Part shown: one piece after another, positions 57,321 to 64,000 of the stretch
Numbering within the stretch: position 1 is the first letter of the stretch
How the letters are laid out: each line of letters opens with the position of its first letter
Origin: Imbricaverruca yamaguchii
Lineage: Eukaryota; Arthropoda; Thecostraca; Neoverrucidae
DNA length: 64,000 bases
Reading direction: 5' to 3'
Assembly (NCBI GenBank): GCA_034440575.1
Contig: JAOTOL010001604.1
Span: 2,187,001-2,251,000, forward strand
Notes under the pieces: generated by a model
Seen by the model: only the letters and a program-made list of their open reading frames with translations
Database searches by the model: none
Told to the model about the DNA's origin: nothing
Program-made: the position numbers and the translations under genes

Positions 57321-57407
57321 TGTCGGGACGCGAGAACCTTAACATCCCAACTTCATAGTGACCATTGCAGCTGAAGGTATGATGCACATCACGTTTGCTG
57401 CCAATAT

Positions 57408-57905
57408 GACGAACACCACGTGTGCTCCCTGCATGACCTACACCACGTGTGCTCCTTGCATGACCTACACCACGTGTGCTCCCTACATGACCTACACCAC
57501 GTGTGCTCCCTGCATGACCTACACCACGTGTGCTCCCTGCATGACCTACACCACGTGTGCTCCTTGCATGACCTACACCACGTGTGCTCCTTGCATGACC
57601 TACACCACGTGTGCTCCCTACATGACCTACACCACGTGTGCTCCCTACATGACCTACACCACGTGTGCTCCCTGCATGACCTACACCACGTGTGCTCCCT
57701 ACATGACCTACACCACGTGTGCTCCCTACATGACCTACACCACGTGTGCTCCCTACATGACCTACACCACGTGTGCTCCCTACATGACCTACACCACGTG
57801 TGCTCCCTGCATGACCTACACCACGTGTGCTCCTTGCATGGCCTACACCACGTGTGCTCCCCACATGACCTACACCACGTGTGCTCCCTACATGACCTAC
57901 ACCAC
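57408..57905. repeat. Minisatellite, 27-bp unit containing CACGTG
   Basis: About 18 copies of acctacaccacgtgtgctcc plus ctacatg, ctgcatg or ttgcatg. Sub-variants form short runs: ctacatg dominates 57600-57800. Exactly nine codons per unit. Two frames on plus and one on minus run the full length (YTTCAP(C/Y)MT; HHVCSLHDL). Every unit has CACGTG. Confidence 0.97.
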
Positions 57906-58179
57906 GGTGTTGCGCGCACGCACACGCCTTGCGGTGCAGTCTGCACACAGGAGCCGGCTGCTGCCCACTGGCGGAGTCTGCCGTCGATATACCTCTCACC
58001 TGCCGGCCGTCGACACGCAGCATACAAATCAACTGACGGCGATTGATCGGCCGCATCGCGCACCGTGGCCGCATCGTTGGCAGCGTGGCAGCGTGGCAGT
58101 ACAGCCCGGCCGACCGCCGACGGACACTGAGCACCGTGGCAACATAGTCGGCACCAGACACGTAGGGCCGTGGAACTAG
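57906..58179. other. Short spacer
   Basis: Unique GC-rich DNA; its right end shades into degraded copies of the next array. Confidence 0.35.
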
Positions 58180-58815
58180 CCCGGCCGACCGGACACATTG
58201 AGCACCGTGGCCGCATCGTTGGCAGCGTGGCAGCCGACCGGACAGTCCGGCCGACCGGACACATTGAGCACCGTGGCCGCATCGTTGGCAGCGTGGCAGC
58301 GTGGAAGTACAGTCCGGCCGACCGGACATGTTGAGCACCGTGGCAACATAGCCCGGCCGACCGGACACATTGAGCACCGTGGCAACATAGCCCGGCCGAC
58401 CAGACACACTGAGCACCGTGGCAACATAGCCCGGCCGACCGGACACATTGAGCACCGTGGTAACATAGCCCGGCCGACCGGACACATTGAGCACCGTGGT
58501 AACATAGCCCGGCCGACCGGACACATTGAGCACCGTGGCAACATAGCCCGGCCGACCGGACACATTGAGCACCGTGGCAACATAGCCCGGCCGACCGGAC
58601 ACATTGAGCACCGTGGTAACATAGCCCGGCCGACCGGATACATTGAGCACCGTGGCAACATAGCCCGGCCGACCGGACACATTGAGCACCGTGGTAACAT
58701 AGCCCGGCCGACCGGACACATTGAGCACCGTGGCAACATAGCCCGGCCGACCAGACACACTGAGCACCGTGGCCGCATCGTTGGCAGAGTAGCAGGACAG
58801 TTCGGCCGACCGGAC
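58180..58815. repeat. Minisatellite, 39-bp unit
   Basis: About 15 copies of gaccggacacattgagcacc followed by gtggcaacatagcccggcc. Longer units with ccgcatcgttggcagcgtgg replace the second half at 58205, 58275 and 58770. The array is thus bounded on both sides by the same long-form unit. Confidence 0.95.
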
Positions 58816-59344
58816 ACGCCTGGCTCGGCGTCCAGCTCCGCAATACACGTCATCTCAGAAACGTCGCCAACCTGCACCCTTCTTCAGGAAGTGGTGACGC
58901 GCCAAGAGGATGGCTGAGGTATCGTAGCAATTCTCGAAATATTTGGCTTTTTGACAGAAATACGCGTTTTTCTGCGCTTCTCATGGAAACGCACCAAAAC
59001 AAACGGGAAAATTCGCTGCATTTGGCGTGCGGACAATTTAATTGTTTGAATGCTTATATTACAGATTGGCTATTTGTTCGTGTTCAGCTACGTCTCACAC
59101 CACGGTGCGGTGGAGAAATTATCACTGAATGCCTTGCCCCTCCGAATGATTTTGTACGAATGTGCCCCTTGTAGGAAGTGCCTATATAGGGCGATTCCGG
59201 AAGACGGGCCAGGAGCTGTTCTAAAGGATAAGAGCACGGGAGGTAATGCTGATGTGAAGTTCCTGGGGTGGCCAGCCTGCCTGCCCCACAGGCTGCTCCT
59301 CCATGACTGGAGGAATGACAGCTCCGGCCTCCGGTGATCACGCT
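58816..59344. other. Unassigned spacer
   Basis: Unique mixed-composition DNA. No gene or TE motif seen. Confidence 0.3.
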
Positions 59345-59515
59345 GCCGATTGTGGCGGGCGCTGCCACTAGTAGCAGGCGCTGCCATAGTAGCAGGCGCT
59401 GCCAATAGTAGCAGGCGCTGCCAATTAGTAGCAGGCGCTGCCACTAGTAGCAGGCGCTGCCACTAGTAGCAGGCGCTGCCACTAGTAGCAGGCGCTGCCA
59501 ATAGTAGCAGGCCCT
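59345..59515. repeat. Minisatellite, 19-bp unit
   Basis: Nine copies of ggcgctgccactagtagca, with length variants lacking one or two bases (ccatagtag, ccaatagtag, ccaattagtag). Confidence 0.94.
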
Positions 59516-59984
59516 GCTGGAAAATACACGCACCAGCCAGTGCATCGCAAAGCCAGGACCGAAGGGAACACTTGAAAATGAAAGGGAATTCAAGCATGCA
59601 TGCATTGGCTCATTTTAATTGGAAAATTTGAAACTCAATCGCTTGAGCTAAAATATTTCTGACGTCACCTCTGCACTACGCAACACAAATATTATTACAG
59701 CTATGGCTCCGACTAGGCCAACTCGGGTGCATCGGCAATGGAAATTTCCACTCCAGAATGGTGTACAAACAGCATAATTAGCATCGCTCAATCACGTCAT
59801 GGCAATGTTGCGACATGTCATCCGACTGACGTCATAAGTCAGACACTACAGGAAGCTCTGCAAGGTTGTTCAGACAGCGCAACACACGGGTCCCGACCCG
59901 GCGGCGGCCCGTAGTCGCGAGTACGCTACGGCTCGGCGTAGCTGGTGCCAAGCTCCGGAGAAAAGCTCTTCAGCCGACATCGAG
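59516..59984. other. Unassigned spacer
   Basis: Unique DNA, AT-rich in the centre. Contains an AACTCGGGTGCATCGG word near 59715 that echoes the SINE core motif. No gene. Confidence 0.35.
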
Positions 59985-60540
59985 AGTCGAGCTGGCGCCA
60001 GGAGCCGAGCTGGCGCCAACAGCCGAGCTGGCGCCAACAGCCGAGCTGACGTCCAGATCTGAGCTGACGTCCAGAGCCGAGTTGACATCAAGAGCCGAGC
60101 CGGCGCCAACAGCCGAGCAGGCCCCAACAGCCGAGGGCGCCAAAGCCGAGCGCGCCGCCAGCGCCAAAAGGGCCAAACAGAGCTGACGCCAAGAGCTGCG
60201 CAAGCGAGCTGACGCAAAGAGCTGACGCCAAGCGAGCTGACGCCAACGAGCTGACGCCAAGAGCCGAGCTGGCGCCAACAGCCGAGCTGACGCCAAGAGC
60301 CGAGCTGACGTCAAGAGCCGAGCTGGCGCCAACAGCCGAGCTGACGCCAGGAGCCGAGCTGACGTCCAGAGCCGAGCTGGCGCCAAGAGCCGAGCTGGCG
60401 CCAACAGCCGAGCTGACGCCAGGAGCCGAGCTGACGCCAACAGCCGAGCTGGCGCCAACAGCCGAGCTGGCGCCAACAGCCAAGGTGGCGCTAAGAGCCG
60501 AGCTGGCGCCAATAGCCGAGCTGACGCCAAGAGCCGAGCC
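59985..60540. repeat. Minisatellite, 18-bp unit
   Basis: About 30 copies of gagctggcgccaacagcc or gagctgacgccaagagcc. GGCGCC palindromes appear in the first form. Copies at 60120-60240 are disordered (gagggcgccaaagcc, aagagctgcgcaagc). Six-codon frames (ELAPTA; ARLLAS) are artefacts of the unit length. Confidence 0.95.
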
Positions 60541-61594
60541 AGTTGTGGTGTGTGAAACACGCTTTGTTTCAATGTTTTTCCCCGGCTGGCCCACTTTGCA
60601 TGGCAGTTTGTTTGTGATGCGACTCGCGTGGTGGAAAATGAACCGCCTCCGGTTCTCTGCAGAGAAAACCATCGGGAGATCACCGTTATACGCGTGTAAT
60701 TTCACGCGAGCAGCAACAACAGCCGCATATTGAACTACGGCACGGATAAAACCGGACGAAATATCACGACAAAAAGGCGTGCCTTCTCGTTCGTGGTGCG
60801 CTTGAGTTTTCGTTACTGGTGTGATTTTGAGGCCCGGCAGGCTGTGAGTTCAAATCTGGGTTTGCACAGCTTTTTTTTCACGCGACCGGCTGCTATCGAG
60901 AACTTCTATCGAGTAGATCGCAGCAACTGTGGACGGCTAACAGTTGCAGATAATTATCACTGGGCCACCAGTGACCAGTTGGACGACTCATCGGAACTGA
61001 ACTCATGAACGCAATCCACCCTGAGCATGCATCCTTCAGGTATCCGTCCCGCACAGCTCACACGGCCCCGTTCACGCCCGAGGGCACTGGCCTCGCTCTG
61101 TACACTGGAGCAACACACTGGCCGGGCGCCAGACATCCAGCACAGAGTCGCACGTGACACCCATTCCACTCATGCCCCGCGGCCAGGCATCCGACAGAAG
61201 GTGACCGGTCACCTCTGTCCGGCCGTCGCCAAGGTCGCGCCGCCGCCACCAGCGCGGGGCCCGGGCGGGGGCGAGTCGTCCCGTGCGGCCGCCGGTGTTG
61301 CCCGTCCGCGGCCAACTAACCGCACGACTTACGGCCCACCGAGACCGGTCCCTCGCACCGTGCCGCCAGGCCGCACACAGCCAGCCGAGTCCACCGTACA
61401 GCAGCTCGACGACTGCTCTTCGTGCACCAGCTGGAGAGGCGAACGTCCGATTGGCCCAAGTTTCACGCTATTTCTGCGCCATGGTTTCCGAAGTTGGCCT
61501 AGAGATTATCGTCTTAATTTGAGCTCGGTAAGTTAGCGATGCTCCAGATACGCCCTGGGACACTTAGTGAGGCCGCGATCCGTTCGATGGAGAG
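60541..61594. other. 1.05-kb unassigned spacer
   Basis: AT-balanced at left, CpG-rich at 61040-61420. The right part is open for 169 codons on plus (61027-61536), Pro/Arg/Thr-rich, with no recognisable domain. A tRNA-like word, GAGTTCAAATC, near 60847 lacks a credible A box. Confidence 0.35.
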
Positions 61595-61762
61595 CGATTG
61601 TATGCGACGTGCATGCATATGGTTATGTGCATCGTGCATGCATATGTATGCATGCGACGTGCCGATGCATGGTTGTATGCGGCGTGCATGCGTATTGTTG
61701 TTTGCGACGTTTATACGTATTGTTGTATGCGACGTGCTTGTGTATGGTTGTATGCCCACAAT
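61595..61762. repeat. Degenerate minisatellite, ~28-30-bp unit
   Basis: Six diverged copies of gtatgcgacgtgcatgcata plus tggtt/tgtt. Confidence 0.85.
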
Positions 61763-62149
61763 GCTTGACATACGTTCATCCCATTCGACAAACGTACCCG
61801 ATTTCGGCAGGATTACGATAAGCTTCGGTCGACTTAGATCGGTTTCAATGAACATAAGCCGACATTGCAGTTTCAATTTCTGCAAGCGGGCTCCACTGCT
61901 TAATATGCAGCACGCGTCCCAGATATAGCAACACAGTGCGGTATTTCCTAAATACGTTCGACGTATTTCCGACATTCTTGCATCTTCACAAAAGTCGATT
62001 GCGATTAGGTGATTAAGGTTCGGCGGCAGAGCGGCTTTGCGGTCGGCCTACAAGCTCCCTGCTGTGGCACGATGTCTGGTTGTGTGCCTGCAGCAGGGGA
62101 GAAACACCCGTCTTCTGGCCCGTCTTCTGACATCGCCCGTCCGGCCTCT
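61763..62149. other. Unassigned spacer
   Basis: Unique DNA. No recognised feature. Confidence 0.3.
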
Positions 62150-62272
62150 CTAGTGGCGCCTTTTCCTGGTGTAGTTGGCGGGGGAGGCGCCCCTGATGGC
62201 GCCTTTTGCTGGTGTAGTTGACGGGGAAGGCGCCCCTAATGGCGCCTTTTGCTGGTGTATCTAGCGGGAGAT
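62150..62272. repeat. Tandem repeat, ~43-bp unit, three copies
   Basis: Units begin tggcgccttttgctggtgta and end ggcgcccctaa. GGCGCC occurs near both ends of each unit in inverse context, so each unit can fold on itself. Confidence 0.9.
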
Positions 62273-62368
62273 GAGAGCACCGCATTGTCCTAGAATCTGC
62301 CAACTTTGCAGTGACGGCAAGTCAGCATTGGATAGTGAAGGCTCCTCAAAAGTGCCTGCATGCAGGAA

Positions 62369-62369
<1 letters not shown>

Positions 62370-62429
<60 letters not shown>

Positions 62430-62441
62430 GTCGTCGTCATC
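62370..62441. repeat. (ATC)n microsatellite
   Basis: About 24 trinucleotides of ATC with a gtcgtcgtc interruption near the right. The resulting poly-Ile, poly-Met and poly-Asp frames are artefacts. Confidence 0.98.
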
Positions 62442-64000
62442 ATTATCCACGTCGGAATGCCGCTGGTGAACGTGACGGCTAGCATGCCGACGTGTGCACG
62501 GGGTGCGCGCGTGCGCCAGTGTTTTTGATGTGTCCACGTCAGCACCATATGCAGATACCGAGCGCCGGTGAAGCGCAACAGCAACGTCCAAAAAGTGAAC
62601 AGAAAAACAGCGAGGGTGTCAAAAGTGAGCGCGCTGGGCAGTGGTGGACTGGAGCAGTGCTAGTGGGCCAGAACAGCTGCATGTGTATTCGAGATGCAGA
62701 GGTTCTACTGGTGGATAAGTCCCAGTCGGGAGCGAAAGGACAGCGATATGCGATTATGCACAATTTCAGAGCTGGTTTTGTAAGAGTCGTGCCGCCCAAC
62801 AAACTCCTACGTAGTTCCATAAGCGTGATGTTAATCTTTGCCACAATTTGTAAGGCAGCCTTAACTTTGGTAGAACCAGTAGCACTGCCAATTTCAATAA
62901 CTCCAACATGTATGGTAAATGATCCTTCAACTTACACCGTGCTGTTCTCTATCCGCATGTCAACACTAATCAGTTTATGAAATTTGTTTTTCGTGAATAG
63001 GACAATACTAGATAAAGATATCTCGCAATGACATCGAAAAAGAGGATAATATGACAAAAATCAAATAGCTGAAAGGTTCGCTCTCCGATTAGGCGGGTAC
63101 TATAAATTAATCACAATAAAACTGACCGGTTTTACTCAAACGTTGCTACTAGTACCGACATTCGAGTTGGATGTTCATGCATTCCATGAAAGTCAACTCA
63201 GGAAATATAAGCACTGCTCCTATGAGGTCTGAGTCGGTTTTCGTACCGTGTTTGTTTCTACTTACGCTTTATAGCTTAGAACATGTCCACAGTAGTGGCG
63301 AAAACAAAATCAAAATCCACGCCGAACACCGCATGCAGTGTTGACCGGCCTTGATTCCACTCGGGCGAAGGCCTGCTGAGGATGAGTGGTGAGGGGGCTC
63401 CTCACATGGCCGGTGTATCTTGGACGGGTGCCCGGTAAGCTTTCACATACCGACCAAATATTGATGGGGCCTTCCACGACGGCGTGTACAGGAGTCTCGG
63501 ATCACTCGACGGATCACGGATCACTCGACAACAGTTCAGCCGCGGTCCCAGCAACAGCCGGCAGCTCTACTGTGGCCGCGTGTTGGCATCCTCCTAGTCC
63601 GGCATGGCTGGATCTTTGTCGCCGAGACATCCGGGCCGGCCGGTATTTGCAGCTCGTTCGCCATTTAAGCGCCGTCCAAATGGATCCCATTGGAGCCTTT
63701 GGAGGCGAGATTACCGCACAGTTATCATCATTAGAGTCAGGCCTCATCTGATGTGCCCACCCCCACCCCGCCGCAGCGGCGTGGTTCTCCTCTCCCTCTC
63801 CTCTCTCCCTTCCCCAGCCGGTGTGGTTCAGCACTTATGATGTTGATTGCAGCGAAAAACAAGTGCAGTTGAAAAATATCAGTGTTGCGCGAGGGTTGCA
63901 TAACAAATCAACACTGCAGCATGAAAAACATTGCCAGTACGAACTTTCCATCTGTTCGCCTCCGATCAACACAGACTCAACAGGATTGCCTTTCTCTTCC
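62442..64000. other. 1.56-kb right-edge spacer without arrays
   Basis: The longest array-free stretch in the window. Both strands are open for more than 100 codons at 62492-62980 (plus) and 62539-62844 (minus), which I do not recognise. The region from 63000 to 63350 is AT-rich with stops. A GC-richer part follows, including tcactcgacggatcacggatcactcgac (63505-63530). No confident gene. Confidence 0.35.

Noticed and set aside
60780..60890. tRNA or SINE head on the plus strand
   Set aside because: A GAGTTCAAATC B-box-like word is present and followed by a T run, but there is no acceptable A box at the right distance.
61027..61536. 169-codon plus-strand ORF
   Set aside because: Pro/Arg/Thr-rich composition tracks local GC content, with other frames also open; no recognisable domain.
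62261..62591. Poly-Met, poly-Ile and poly-Asp frames
   Set aside because: Products of an (ATC)n microsatellite.

Overview
This window is eukaryotic, non-coding-looking genomic DNA, most probably from an invertebrate animal. I find no intact protein-coding gene, no bacterial gene layout and no CRISPR array. The animal assignment rests on decayed metazoan-type mobile elements: non-LTR retrotransposon (LINE) reverse-transcriptase tails, tRNA-derived SINEs and a Tc1/mariner-type transposase. CpG dinucleotides are abundant and many array units contain several, which argues against heavy germline CpG methylation and fits an arthropod better than a vertebrate. A crustacean is a guess from the style of the LINE and transposase motifs; I cannot prove it.

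The dominant feature is an extreme density of minisatellites. By my rough tally about half of the 64 kb lies in some 60 separate tandem arrays, nearly all with a different unit, mostly 12-57 bp long. The largest are a 5 kb array of a 16-bp unit (7241-12256), a 3 kb array whose unit shifts from 17 to 16 bp (1311-4272), a 39-bp array (33066-34605), a 30-bp array (34755-36195), a degenerate ~31-36-bp array (13128-14440), a 17/15-bp array (54625-55828), a 13-bp array (21353-22418), a 19-bp array (37010-38083) and a 19/25-bp array (50752-51776). Microsatellites include a ~300-bp (AT)n tract at 24619-24923, (AT)n then (GA)n at 57135-57320, and (ATC)n at 62370-62441. Nearly all long open reading frames in the window are products of these arrays: when the unit has no stop codon and its length is not a multiple of three, all three frames of a strand stay open.

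Between the arrays are short spacers of ordinary-complexity DNA carrying transposon fossils. These are a 5'-truncated LINE with its C-terminal zinc-knuckle region and 3' end on the minus strand (20730-21240), a frameshifted LINE reverse-transcriptase C-terminal half on the plus strand (41495-42269), a weaker LINE linker-like fragment (14950-15450, minus), two tRNA-derived SINEs (16740-17067 and 25786-25970, both minus) plus a candidate third (36408-36545), and a broken mariner-family transposase (49104-49600, minus). A ~164-bp imperfect palindrome lies at 26724-26887, and an unassigned ~140-bp repeat occurs twice in opposite orientation at 38507-38643 and 39225-39360.

No genes appear to work together here. 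The window reads as a repeat-rich intergenic or very large intronic region where minisatellites repeatedly arise, homogenise and decay, and where transposons land within or between arrays. The SINE at 25786 is the clearest example: it splits a ~36-bp minisatellite and is flanked by a diverged 12-bp target duplication.
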